A stretch of 64,000 bases of DNA from a bacterium (GCA_035308905.1 DATGFS010000032.1:1-64000), one strand, 5' to 3'; shown: positions 32,491 through 41,339, counted from the stretch's first letter. The notes: a model not told the origin generated them from the letters alone. Numbers and translations: made by a program.

Positions 32491-33786
32491 ATGGCGATCG
32501 GGGGGAGCCGCGAATCGATGACGGAACGGCAGGCGGCGGCGCCGGTCTCCGGCGCGGGCCCGGCCCGGCGGGCGGCCAACGCGACCGCGCTCGAGCGGCT
32601 GACCGGCGGCCATCCGTTTCTCGTCGACGTCCGGCCGGCGATCGAGGTGGTGCCGGGTATGCGTCCGGACCTCGTGCTGCATGCCGGTCCGCCGCTCGCG
32701 TGGGACGAGATGGTGCCGCCGATGCAGGCGGCCGTTGCGGGCGCCCTGGTGTACGGCGGGCGCTGCCGCACGCTGGACGAGGCGGCGGCGCTCGCGCGCG
32801 ACGGCCGCGTCCAGCTTGCGCCGGCCCACGATCACGGCATGGTGGGCCCCATGGCCGGCGTCGTCTCCGCGACGATGCCGGTCTTCGTCGTGCGCAACGA
32901 GACATACGGCAACGTCGCCTTCGCCACGATCAACGAAGGGCTCGGCCGCGTGCTCCGGTTTGGCGCAAACGACGACTCGGTCCTCACCCGGCTCGCCTGG
33001 ATCCGCGACGTGCTCGCGCCGTCGCTCGGGGCGGCGCTCCGGCGCAGCGGCCCGATCGACCTGCGCCAGATGATCGGAGAGGCGCTGCACCGGGGCGACG
33101 AAGCCCACAACCGTAACAAGGCGGGGACGGCGCTCTTCGTCCGGCACGTCGCGCCGCATCTCTGCCGCGCCCTTGCAGGCGACGTGGCGGCGCAGTGTCT
33201 GGAGTTCATCGGCGGCAACGACCACTTCTTCCTCAACCTGTCGATCGCGCACAGCAAGGCCGTCACCGACGCCGTCGGGACGGTCGCCGGGAGCAGTCTC
33301 GTCACCGCGATGGCCGGAAACGGCGTACGGTTCGGCCTGCGGGTCGCGGGTCTCGGCGCGGCGTGGATCACCGCGCCCCCCGATCCGCCGGTGGGACGGA
33401 TGTTCGAGGGGTTCTCGCAGAGCGACGGGGTGCCGCTGATGGGCGACTCCTACGTCTCCGAGGTGGCGGGCGTCGGGGCGTTTGCGCTGGCCGCGGCGCC
33501 GGCGATCGCCGGCTTCATCGGCGGGCGGGCCGGCGAGATGGTGGCGCACACGCAGCGGATGTACGGGATCACGGCCGGCGAGCATCCGGCGTTTACCATC
33601 CCCGCGCTCGATTTCCGCGGCACGCCGGTGGGGATCGATGTCGACCGCGTCGTCGCGACGGGCGTCAGGCCCATCCTCAACACCGGGATCGCCGGCCGGC
33701 GGCCGGGCGTCGGGCAGGTCGGCGCCGGCATCGCGTCGGCGCCGCTGGCGTGCTTCGTCGACGCCGCGGCGCGTCTGGCCCGATGA
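32491..33786 (+). CDS. DUF1116 protein (AllG/YlbE-like)
   Basis: The 431-residue protein matches DUF1116 throughout: AIEVVPGMRPDLVLHAGPPL, LAPAHDHGMVGPMAGVVSAT, a GGNDHFFLNLSIAHSKAVTD segment and GDSYVSEVAGVGAFALAAAP, ending TGIAGRRPGVGQVGAGIASA. In enterobacteria the DUF1116 protein AllG is a subunit of oxamate carbamoyltransferase with FdrA-type AllF and DUF2877 AllH. Neither partner gene is nearby. It lies three bases after the large subunit and 75 bp before the FAD subunit, so it belongs to this operon. ATG 32518 is an alternative start. Confidence 0.82.
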   Translation: MAIGGSRESMTERQAAAPVSGAGPARRAANATALERLTGGHPFLVDVRPAIEVVPGMRPDLVLHAGPPLAWDEMVPPMQAAVAGALVYGGRCRTLDEAAALARDGRVQLAPAHDHGMVGPMAGVVSATMPVFVVRNETYGNVAFATINEGLGRVLRFGANDDSVLTRLAWIRDVLAPSLGAALRRSGPIDLRQMIGEALHRGDEAHNRNKAGTALFVRHVAPHLCRALAGDVAAQCLEFIGGNDHFFLNLSIAHSKAVTDAVGTVAGSSLVTAMAGNGVRFGLRVAGLGAAWITAPPDPPVGRMFEGFSQSDGVPLMGDSYVSEVAGVGAFALAAAPAIAGFIGGRAGEMVAHTQRMYGITAGEHPAFTIPALDFRGTPVGIDVDRVVATGVRPILNTGIAGRRPGVGQVGAGIASAPLACFVDAAARLAR

Positions 33787-33861
33787 ACCCGCAGGCGTTT
33801 CGAACCGTTACGAAGCGCGGACCCGCGATGGACGCGGCGATGCGCTCGAGGAGGCCGTAGC

Positions 33862-34752
33862 GTGCTGCAGCCGTTCCAGCTTCACGAGCCGACCACAGTG
33901 CCCGAGGCATCGGGCCTGCTGGCCCGACTCGGCGACGAAGGCCGCATCTACGCCGGCGGCACGGAACTGCTGCTGGCGATGAAGCAGGGGCTGCTGCGCT
34001 ACCGGCACCTGGTCAACATCAAACACCTCGGACTGGAGACGGTCGCGTTCGACGAGGGGGCCGGGCGGCTGCGTCTCGGCGCAACCGCCACCCACCGCGC
34101 GGTCGAGCGCTCGGCGGTCGTCGGCGGGCGCTACCCGATGCTGGCGTCGATGGAGCGGCACCTGGCGAACGTCCGGGTGCGCGCGGTCGGCACGGTGGGC
34201 GGCAACCTGTCCTTCGCCGAGCCGCATTCCGATCTCGCGACCGTGCTGCTGCTGTACAACGCGACGGTCACCGTCGGCGGCGCGGCCGGCCGGCGGACAA
34301 TCGGCGTCGCGGACCTGCTCCTGGACGCGTACACGACGGCGCTCGCGCCCGACGAGCTGCTGCTGGAGATCGAGGTGCCGGCGTTGCCCGCGGGGGCCGG
34401 CGCCGACTACCGCAAGTTCGCGTTCTTCGAGCGGCCGTCGGTGGGCGTCGGCGCGGTGGTGATCCCGTCGGCCGGCGGCGGCGGGATCGCGGAGGCCCGC
34501 GTGGCCGTCGGCTGCGTGGGCCCCGTCCCCCGGCGCGTCGCGGAGGCGGAAGTCGCGCTGGCCGGGGCGCCGCTGCGAGGCGCCGCGTTCGAGCGCGCGG
34601 TCGGGCAGGCCGCCGAGGCGGTGCGCCGCGCCTGCGACCCGGTGGACGATCTCTACGGCTCGGCCGGCTACAAACGGCATCTGGCCGGCGTGTTCGCGGA
34701 GCGCGCCCTGACCGCGGCCTGCGCCCACGCCGTTGCGGGAGGACAGGGATGA
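33862..34752 (+). CDS. molybdenum hydroxylase FAD subunit (CoxM-like)
   Basis: The 296-residue medium subunit has the FAD_binding_5 motifs: IYAGGTELLLAMKQGL (about 32-47), then VGTVGGNLSFAEPHSDLATV (about 110-130) and a CO_deh_flav_C domain with AVGCVGPVPRRVAEAE. It accepts electrons from the 2Fe-2S subunit. GTG 33862 follows GAGGAGG. The end overlaps the next start (ATGA). Confidence 0.9.
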   Translation: MLQPFQLHEPTTVPEASGLLARLGDEGRIYAGGTELLLAMKQGLLRYRHLVNIKHLGLETVAFDEGAGRLRLGATATHRAVERSAVVGGRYPMLASMERHLANVRVRAVGTVGGNLSFAEPHSDLATVLLLYNATVTVGGAAGRRTIGVADLLLDAYTTALAPDELLLEIEVPALPAGAGADYRKFAFFERPSVGVGAVVIPSAGGGGIAEARVAVGCVGPVPRRVAEAEVALAGAPLRGAAFERAVGQAAEAVRRACDPVDDLYGSAGYKRHLAGVFAERALTAACAHAVAGGQG

Positions 34753-35258
34753 TCCAGGAGGACCGCCGATCCGGCGCGGACGAGATGCCCGCGCAGACCG
34801 TGGCCATCGACGCCCAGATCAACGGCCGCCGCGTCCGCGCGGCGGTCCCCACGCACCGGACGCTGCTTGACTTTCTCCGCGAGGACCTGGCGCTGACGGC
34901 CGCCAAGCGGGCGTGCGACGTCCAGGTGTGCGGGGCGTGTACGGTCCTGGTCGACGGCCTGCCCGTCAGCGCCTGCACCTACCTGGCGTTCGAGATCAAC
35001 GGCAGGTCGGTCGAGACGTGCGAAGGCTTGGCGCAGCAGGGAGCGCTGCACCCCATCCAACAGGCCTTCGTGGACGCCGGCGCGCTGCAGTGCGGGTACT
35101 GCACGCCCGGGATGATCATGATCACCAAGGCGCTGCTCGCGGACCATCCGCGGCCGTCCGTCGACGAGATCAAGGAGTACCTGCACGGCAACATCTGCCG
35201 CTGTACCGGCTACAAGAAGATCCTCGACGCCGTGCTGGCGGCGGCCGAGGCGGAATAA
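34749..35258 (+). CDS. molybdenum hydroxylase 2Fe-2S subunit (CoxS-like)
   Basis: The 169-residue small subunit binds two clusters: the plant-type one through CDVQVCGACTVLVDGLPVSAC (about residues 56-78) and the second through LQCGYCTPGMIM and GNICRCTGYKKI. An N-terminal extension of about 20 residues precedes the ferredoxin fold. It is the only small subunit in the operon and probably serves both large subunits. Confidence 0.93.
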   Translation: MIQEDRRSGADEMPAQTVAIDAQINGRRVRAAVPTHRTLLDFLREDLALTAAKRACDVQVCGACTVLVDGLPVSACTYLAFEINGRSVETCEGLAQQGALHPIQQAFVDAGALQCGYCTPGMIMITKALLADHPRPSVDEIKEYLHGNICRCTGYKKILDAVLAAAEAE

Positions 35259-35280
35259 TCGGAACGATCGGGGAGGCGAT

Positions 35281-36288
35281 ATGGGGAGACACATGATGAC
35301 ACGCGGCGGGATCGCGATGATGCTTGCGGCAGTACTGGTGGCCGGCCTGGCGGGGACGGCTGTGCCGCAGACCAAGTATACGGTGCGGTTCGGCGTCGTC
35401 GGCGTCCCGTCGACGACGTACTACGCGCCGCTCGTGGTGGCCGAGCAGAAGGGCTTCTTCGCGCAGCAGGGGGTGCAGCTGCAGCGGACGGTTATCGGGC
35501 CGGACGACAACCTGGTGCGGGCCGCGGCCGGCGGCGCGCTCGACCTCGGCATCCCCGAGGCGAGCATCGCCATCAACGGCAACGCGCACGGCGCGCCGGT
35601 CAAAGTGATCGCGTGCCTCACCGACCGCTATCCGTACAATCTGTTCGCGCGCGCGGGCATCAAGTCGTACGCGGACCTCAAGGGCAAGACGATCTCCCAC
35701 TGGACGGTCGCGCCGGAAGCCAGCACGGCCCTGATCCGGCGGCTGATGGCCAACGGCGGGTTGAAAGAGGGCGAGTACAACCTCATCGCGGGCGGCGGCC
35801 TGCCGGCCCGGTACGCGGCGCTCTCCAAAGGCGCGGTCGACGCGGCGATTCTGACCGCGCCGTTCAACCTTCTCGCGCGGCGGGAGGGCATGACCGATCT
35901 CGGCGGCCTGTTTGATATTCCGGCCGTGTTCGCCTGCGTGATCGACAATACCAATTGGGCGGCGCGCAACCGCGACGCCACCGTGGCGACGCTGAAGGCC
36001 CTGATCATGGGGTTCCGCTACACCGCGAACTCCGCGCACAAGGACGAAGTGGTGAAGATGCTCGCGGATCTCGGGCACCTGGATCCGGCGGTGGTCGGTC
36101 AGACTTACGACCAGTTCTACCGGACTCAGACCTACCTCACGAGCTGGGATCTGGCGCCGAGCCCCCGGTCGATGCAGGGCGTCATCGACATCCTGGCCGG
36201 ACTCGGCCAGGTCCCGAAGGGGGCGGATCCGCAGCGGTACTTCGACCTCTCCTTTTTGAACGCGGCGCTGGCGCAGGTCGGCAAGTAA
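35281..36288 (+). CDS. NMT1/SsuA-type ABC solute-binding protein
   Basis: A 335-residue exported protein with a signal peptide (residues 1-33) and the NMT1 fold: VRFGVVGVPSTTYYAPLVVA, EQKGFFAQQGVQLQRTVIG, AAAGGALDLGIPEASIAING. Relatives bind taurine, alkanesulfonates, nitrate, riboflavin precursors, pyrimidines or aromatic acids. The cognate permease and ATPase are at 39770 and 40522 in the same operon, so the importer is complete. GGGGAGGCGAT precedes the ATG. Confidence 0.9.
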   Translation: MGRHMMTRGGIAMMLAAVLVAGLAGTAVPQTKYTVRFGVVGVPSTTYYAPLVVAEQKGFFAQQGVQLQRTVIGPDDNLVRAAAGGALDLGIPEASIAINGNAHGAPVKVIACLTDRYPYNLFARAGIKSYADLKGKTISHWTVAPEASTALIRRLMANGGLKEGEYNLIAGGGLPARYAALSKGAVDAAILTAPFNLLARREGMTDLGGLFDIPAVFACVIDNTNWAARNRDATVATLKALIMGFRYTANSAHKDEVVKMLADLGHLDPAVVGQTYDQFYRTQTYLTSWDLAPSPRSMQGVIDILAGLGQVPKGADPQRYFDLSFLNAALAQVGK

Positions 36289-36300
36289 GCGCCGCTTGAG

Positions 36301-38718
36301 GTGACCCGCTCCCAGGCCACTCACGCGCCGGTCGGTGCGCGGGTGCCGCGTCTCGACGCCGCGGCATTCGCCACCGGCCGGGCGTGCTACACGACCGACA
36401 TGGGCCTGCCCGGCATGCTGCACTGCCGGCTGCTCTACGCCGAGCAGGCACCGGCCCGCATCATCGCGCTGGATGTCTCGGACGCGCTGCGGCTGCCCGG
36501 CGTCGAAGCCGTGGTCACGGCCGCGGACGTGCCGTCGATGCCGATGGCCGGCACCAGCATCTCCGCGCGGCACCTCTTTGCCCGCGGCGAGGTCCGGTGC
36601 ATCGGCGACGTGATCGCGGCGGTGGCCGCCGTGGACGTGGAGACGGCGCAGCGGGCGGTGGACCTGATCCGCGTCGCCTACGACGAGCGGCCGGCGGCGT
36701 ACACGCTCGAGGCGGCCCTCGCGCCCGGCGCACCGCTCGTGCACCCCGACAAGGCCGGCTATCCGGTCGCGCCGTGGATGCGCCATTGGTTCGTCGAGGC
36801 GCCGGGCAACGAGTCGACCCATTTTCGTCTGGTGAAAGGGGACGTGGACGCGGCGCGCTCCCGGTCGCACGTCGTCGTGCGGGAGCGCTTCCGCACACAG
36901 CGCATCGAGCACTTTTCGATGGAGCCGCACGCCGCGGTCGCGGACTACGACCCCGCGGTTGGCCGCGTCACGGTGTGGTGCTCGACGGGGAAGCCCTTCC
37001 GCACCCAGGCGCAGCTCGCCGAACTGCTCGAGGTGCCGCTGAACCGCGTCAACATCGTTTTCGTGCCGACCGGCGGCGACTTCGGCGGCAAAGGCGAAGT
37101 GACCGTCGAGCCGTACTGCGCGGTGCTGGCGATGCGCACCGGCCGCCCGGTGAAGTGCGTGTACACCCGCGAGGAAGAGTTCTTCGCGGCCACCTGCAAG
37201 ACGCCGTTCGACATCGACCTGGCGCTGGGGTTCGACCGGGACGGGCTCTTGACGTTCCTGGACGGCGAGTTGTGGCTCGACACCGGCGCCTACAACTCGA
37301 TGTCCGCGATGATCTCGGTCTACGCGGCGATCCATCTCGAGGGCCCGTACGCCATACCGGCCGTGGCCGTCCATTCGCGGTGCGCCTTCACGCACAACAC
37401 GATGAGCGGCTCCTTCCGCGGCTTTGGGAACCCGCAGATCTCGTTCGCGCGCGAAGGCCTGCTCGACGAAGGCGCGGCGCGGCTGGGGCTCGACCCCGCG
37501 GAGATCCGCCTGCGCAACGCCTGGCGGCCCGGGTGGACGAACTGTACCGGCCAGGTGCTCGATCCGGCCCGGCACAGCGTGCACGTGCGCGAGGTGATCG
37601 CCGCGGCGGCCGAGGCCAGCGACTTCCGGTCGCGGTGGCGCGCCGGGCGCGAGGCATGGGCCGGCGGGCCCGCGCAGCCGGGGGATGGCGGGGCCTCGGC
37701 CGGGCGCCTCCGCGGGCTCGGCATGGCCGCCGCCCATCACGGGCTTGGCGGCCCGGCGCTGCACGGCACCGATACGGGCGCGGCGTTCCTCAAAGCGAAC
37801 CCGGACGGGACGGTCACCTTGATCACCGGGGCGGCCGACGTCGGGCAGGGCATCGATACCGCCTTGAGCCAGGTGGTCGCGGAAGCCCTCGGGCTGCCGC
37901 GCGACGCGATCGCGATCGCGCCGAAGACGACAGACGGCGTGCCCCAGGATCTCGGGGCGTCGGCCAGCCGCACGACATACTTCGTCGGCAACGCCGTGCG
38001 GGCGGCCTCGCTCGACCTGCGGCAGAAGTTGATCGCCGTCGCCGCGGAGATGCTGGAAGCCGATCCGCACGATCTCGACTGCGCCGACGGCAAGGTGTCC
38101 GTCCGCGGCGCGCCGGCGCGGGCGCTGGCGTTCGCGGACCTGGTGCACTACTCGATGCGCCGCCGGGGGGAGCAGCCCTACGGAGCCGGCGTGCAGCCCG
38201 GGTACACGACGCAGCTGAACGAGCGCGGCCAGGGCGACGCGAACAACACGTTCGAATACTCGTGCCAGGTGGCCGAGGTCGAGGTCGATCCCGGTACCGG
38301 AGAAGTCCGTGTGGTGCGCCTCTTGAACGCGCAGGACGTCGGCCGCGCCCTCAACCCGTTGATCGTCGAAGGGCAGATGGAGGGCGGCATGGTGATGGGG
38401 CTCGGCTTTGCCCTCCTCGAGGAAGTGGTCTGTGAGGACGGCCGCGTGCTGAATCCGTTCGCATTCGACTACCGGACGCCGCGCGCCGGCGACCTACCGG
38501 AGCTGGCGACCGTGCTGCTGGAGCACCACGATCCGCGCGGACCGTACGGCGCGAAGGGCGTCGGAGAGATCTGCATGAACCCGACCGCCGCAGCGATCGC
38601 GAACGCGGTGGCCGACGCGATCGGGATCCGCATCACGTCGCTGCCGATCACCCCCGAGAAGGTGCTGGCGGCGCTCGCGTCGCGGACCGCCGCCGGGGAG
38701 CCCGGGAAGGGAGACTAA
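36301..38718 (+). CDS. molybdenum hydroxylase large subunit, copy 2
   Basis: An 805-residue paralog of the subunit at 30094, colinear to the end. All active-site elements are present: GGDFGGKGEVTVEPYCAVL, SGSFRGFGNPQISFA, GAADVGQGIDTALSQ and GAKGVGEICM. It differs most near residues 445-465, where it has a longer Gly/Ala-rich loop (AGGPAQPGDGGASAG). It starts at GTG 36301, 12 bp after the binding-protein gene, and has no dedicated FAD or Fe-S partners, so the two large subunits likely share one electron-transfer module. Confidence 0.9.
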   Translation: MTRSQATHAPVGARVPRLDAAAFATGRACYTTDMGLPGMLHCRLLYAEQAPARIIALDVSDALRLPGVEAVVTAADVPSMPMAGTSISARHLFARGEVRCIGDVIAAVAAVDVETAQRAVDLIRVAYDERPAAYTLEAALAPGAPLVHPDKAGYPVAPWMRHWFVEAPGNESTHFRLVKGDVDAARSRSHVVVRERFRTQRIEHFSMEPHAAVADYDPAVGRVTVWCSTGKPFRTQAQLAELLEVPLNRVNIVFVPTGGDFGGKGEVTVEPYCAVLAMRTGRPVKCVYTREEEFFAATCKTPFDIDLALGFDRDGLLTFLDGELWLDTGAYNSMSAMISVYAAIHLEGPYAIPAVAVHSRCAFTHNTMSGSFRGFGNPQISFAREGLLDEGAARLGLDPAEIRLRNAWRPGWTNCTGQVLDPARHSVHVREVIAAAAEASDFRSRWRAGREAWAGGPAQPGDGGASAGRLRGLGMAAAHHGLGGPALHGTDTGAAFLKANPDGTVTLITGAADVGQGIDTALSQVVAEALGLPRDAIAIAPKTTDGVPQDLGASASRTTYFVGNAVRAASLDLRQKLIAVAAEMLEADPHDLDCADGKVSVRGAPARALAFADLVHYSMRRRGEQPYGAGVQPGYTTQLNERGQGDANNTFEYSCQVAEVEVDPGTGEVRVVRLLNAQDVGRALNPLIVEGQMEGGMVMGLGFALLEEVVCEDGRVLNPFAFDYRTPRAGDLPELATVLLEHHDPRGPYGAKGVGEICMNPTAAAIANAVADAIGIRITSLPITPEKVLAALASRTAAGEPGKGD

Positions 38719-38720
38719 GC

Positions 38721-39773
38721 ATGGTCCAGTTTCCGCTCTCGTCGCTCGTCGGCGCGGAAGCCGTGGTGCTGTTCCGCGAAGAGCTGCTGCTGTGCAACCT
38801 CCGGCCGTCGGAGAAGGCGCTGATCGTCTCCGACGCGTCCACCAACCCGCACTACGTGGCGGCCTGTTTTGGAGCCGTGCTGGAGATCGGCGCCGAGGTG
38901 GCGCAGGTGGTCGTGCCGTTCGTCGAGGGGACGCCGGAGATGGCGGCGCGCCGCCGGACGGAGAAGCTGGTCCCGTACGAGCACATCATTGACCTGATGC
39001 AGCGGATGGATTTCGTTGTCGACCTCACCTCGATCGGCTTCCTGCACTCCGAACGGCAGGTCGAGATGCTCTCGCACGGGACGCGCATGCTGCGCGTGCG
39101 CGAGCCGATCGAAGTGCTGCAGCGGCTGTTCCCGACGCGGGAAATCAAAGCCCGCGTAGAAGCGGGTGCACGCGTCATCGGCGCGAGCCGCCGGCTGCAG
39201 GTGACGACGCCGGCCGGCACCGACCTGTCGGTGGACCGGGGCGACCGCCCGGTGTTCATGCAGTACGGGTTCGCGGATCTGCCCGGCCGGTGGGATCACT
39301 GGCCGACCGCGCAGGTGGTCGTCGCACCGGCCGAGGACACGGCGCGGGGCACTCTCGTCCTCACGCCCGGCGATTTCATCGGCCACCGCTATGTGGGAAG
39401 CCCGGTGCGCTTCACGGTAGAGCACGGTCGGATCACCCGGATGGACGGCGAGGGACTCGACGTGGTGCTGCTGCGCGATCATTTCGCCCGTGGAGCGGGC
39501 ACCGACGCGGACCGCATCTCGCACATCGGGTGGGGATGTGATCCTCGCGCCCGCTACGACGCGCTCGACCGCTACGCGCACTATCACACGCGGGGCGCGG
39601 AGGTCCGGGGCGTCTACGGGGCGGTCACGCTGGCCTTCGGCTCGAATGCCGACCTCGGCGGGGGCAACCGCACGCAGCTTCACCTCGACCTTGGCTTCCG
39701 GGGCGCGCGGTTTCTCCTGGACGACCGCCCGGTGCTGGAGCGCGAGACGTTTCTCATCCCGGAGCTGCGGTGA
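38721..39773 (+). CDS. NicX-family (2,5-dihydroxypyridine 5,6-dioxygenase-like) protein
   Basis: The 350-residue protein is colinear with NicX: QYGFADLPGRWDHWP near residue 181, GTLVLTPGDFIG, RISHIGWGCDPRARYDAL and TQLHLDLGFRG. His268, His321 and Asp323 lie at the same spacing (53, then 2) as the Fe(II) ligands His265, His318 and Asp320 of Pseudomonas putida NicX. NicX opens 2,5-dihydroxypyridine to N-formylmaleamate. Homologs are often labelled aminopeptidases (M29). GGGAAGGGAG precedes the ATG, and its stop overlaps the permease start. Confidence 0.8.
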   Translation: MVQFPLSSLVGAEAVVLFREELLLCNLRPSEKALIVSDASTNPHYVAACFGAVLEIGAEVAQVVVPFVEGTPEMAARRRTEKLVPYEHIIDLMQRMDFVVDLTSIGFLHSERQVEMLSHGTRMLRVREPIEVLQRLFPTREIKARVEAGARVIGASRRLQVTTPAGTDLSVDRGDRPVFMQYGFADLPGRWDHWPTAQVVVAPAEDTARGTLVLTPGDFIGHRYVGSPVRFTVEHGRITRMDGEGLDVVLLRDHFARGAGTDADRISHIGWGCDPRARYDALDRYAHYHTRGAEVRGVYGAVTLAFGSNADLGGGNRTQLHLDLGFRGARFLLDDRPVLERETFLIPELR

Positions 39774-40546
39774 GCACTCGAAGCCTGCCGCTTCGATGGG
39801 GCCGCGTCGTCATCAGCGGTCTGATCGGCATCGCGGTGTGGCAGTTCTTCGCCGCGGCGGTCGTGCGGAATGCGCTCTTTCTACCCGCTCCGGGCGAGGT
39901 GCTGAAGGCGTCGATCGAAGTCGTCCGCAGCGGCGAGTTGCTCGATAATCTTAAGGTCAGCCTCTCATATTTCGCGGTCGGCTCCGCGCTTGGCTTCGCC
40001 GCCGGCGTCCTGCTGGGGGTGGTGCTCGGCGCCAGCCCGCGGGCCGCCGAGTACATCGATCCGTGGGTCTCCGCGGCCTACACGGCGCCGCTTGTCGCGC
40101 TGACGCCGCTGCTCATCATCTGGTTCGGGATCGGGCTGTGGTCGAAGACGATCATCATCGCGCTGCTCGTCGTTTTTCCGGTGACGATCGGGACGGTGGC
40201 CGGCATCCGCTCGACGGACCGCTCGCTGCTGGAAGTAGCGACGAGCATGGGCGCGGGCCGGCTCGACATCCTCCGGAAGGTCATGGTGCCGTGGTCGCTC
40301 TCGTTCATTCTCTCGGGCGCGCGAATCGGCGTGGGCCGCGGGGTGATCGGCATCTTCGTCGCGGAGCTGTTCGGCGGCGCGAGCAAAGGCGTCGGGCTGA
40401 TGATCCAGAACGCGGCGTCCGTGTTCAATACCCCGCTGCTCTTCGTCGGCATCATGGTCCTCGCCCTGATGGGGGTGGTCGTCACCAGTTTGATACGCCA
40501 GCTCGAGCGGAGGATGGCGCCGTGGCGCACGCAGTCGGTCGTGTAG
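39770..40546 (+). CDS. ABC transporter permease (SsuC/TauC-like)
   Basis: A 258-residue inner-membrane protein with six helices and the BPD_transp_1 EAA loop (EVATSMGAGRLDILRKVMVP). It begins at a GTG overlapping the NicX-like stop (GTGA) and overlaps the ATPase start. With the NMT1-type binding protein it forms an importer for a small organic molecule. Confidence 0.92.
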   Translation: MSTRSLPLRWGRVVISGLIGIAVWQFFAAAVVRNALFLPAPGEVLKASIEVVRSGELLDNLKVSLSYFAVGSALGFAAGVLLGVVLGASPRAAEYIDPWVSAAYTAPLVALTPLLIIWFGIGLWSKTIIIALLVVFPVTIGTVAGIRSTDRSLLEVATSMGAGRLDILRKVMVPWSLSFILSGARIGVGRGVIGIFVAELFGGASKGVGLMIQNAASVFNTPLLFVGIMVLALMGVVVTSLIRQLERRMAPWRTQSVV

Positions 40547-41334
40547 GGAAGTCGACGGAGCTCAGCGTCGACAACCTCACGGTCGCGTTCGAGCGCACGA
40601 GCGCGCCGCCGCTCCTTGTTCTCGACCACGTGAGCTTCGGCGTCGAGGAGGGGCAGTTCGTCGCCCTCGTCGGGCCGAGCGGCTGCGGCAAGACGACAGT
40701 GCTGCGCTGCATGGCGGGCCTGCAGACCCCGGCCGGCGGCCGCATCACGATCGGCGGGCGGCAGCTCACCGGGGTGGACCGGCGGGTGGCGATGGTGTTT
40801 CAAAGCGATTCGCTGTTCCCGTGGCGGACCGTGCTGGCGAACGTCGCCTTCGGCCTGGAGGTGCGGCGGATTCCGCGGGCGCACACCGCGGGCACCGTGC
40901 AGGATCTGGTGGACCTTGTGGGGCTGAGCGGGTTCGAGCGCGCCTACCCGCACCAGCTGTCCGGCGGGATGCGGCAGCGCGTGAACCTGGCCCGGGCGCT
41001 GGCGGTGGACCCCGAAGTCCTGCTGATGGACGAGCCGTTCAGCGCGCTCGACATGCTGACGCGGGAATCGATGCAGGCGGAGCTGCAGCGTATCTGGCTG
41101 CGCCGGAAGAAGACCGTGCTCTTCGTGACGCACCAGATCGAGGAGGCGGTGTTCCTCGCCGACCGCGTGCTGCTGATGTCCCGGCGGCCGGGCCGCCTGC
41201 GTGCGGACGTGGCCGTGCCGCTGCCGCGGCCGCGGGACGTCCACGCCCGGCATACGCCGGAGTTTCACGCGCTCGTCGACGGTCTGGCCGAAGCCCTCAG
41301 CACGGAGCTGATCGCCCAGGACGCGGAGCGGTAG
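40522..41334 (+). CDS. ABC transporter ATP-binding protein (SsuB/TauB-like)
   Basis: The 270-residue ATPase shows Walker A (GPSGCGKTT), Q-loop (VFQSDSLFPWRT), signature (LSGGMRQR), Walker B (LLMDEPFSALD) and H-loop (THQIEEA). GTG 40522 lies within the end of the permease gene with GGAGG upstream. It ends the operon; a cupin gene converges on it five bases later. Confidence 0.93.
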   Translation: MAHAVGRVGKSTELSVDNLTVAFERTSAPPLLVLDHVSFGVEEGQFVALVGPSGCGKTTVLRCMAGLQTPAGGRITIGGRQLTGVDRRVAMVFQSDSLFPWRTVLANVAFGLEVRRIPRAHTAGTVQDLVDLVGLSGFERAYPHQLSGGMRQRVNLARALAVDPEVLLMDEPFSALDMLTRESMQAELQRIWLRRKKTVLFVTHQIEEAVFLADRVLLMSRRPGRLRADVAVPLPRPRDVHARHTPEFHALVDGLAEALSTELIAQDAER

Positions 41335-41339
41335 CGCTC

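Noticed and set aside
29956-33585. 1209-codon open frame on the minus strand
   Set aside because: It is antisense to the Mo hydroxylase and DUF1116 genes and is rich in Arg, His and Gly, as expected for the complementary frame of high-GC coding DNA. No family signature is present.
35170-38148. 992-codon open frame on the minus strand
   Set aside because: Antisense shadow of the binding-protein and second large subunit genes; same compositional artefact as above.
18757-41334. A complete nicotinate (Nic) degradation pathway
   Set aside because: Folds related to NicD, NicE and NicF occur in the window, but two lack their catalytic Cys, NicC is absent and they are far from the operon. Only the hydroxylase plus NicX-like core is claimed.
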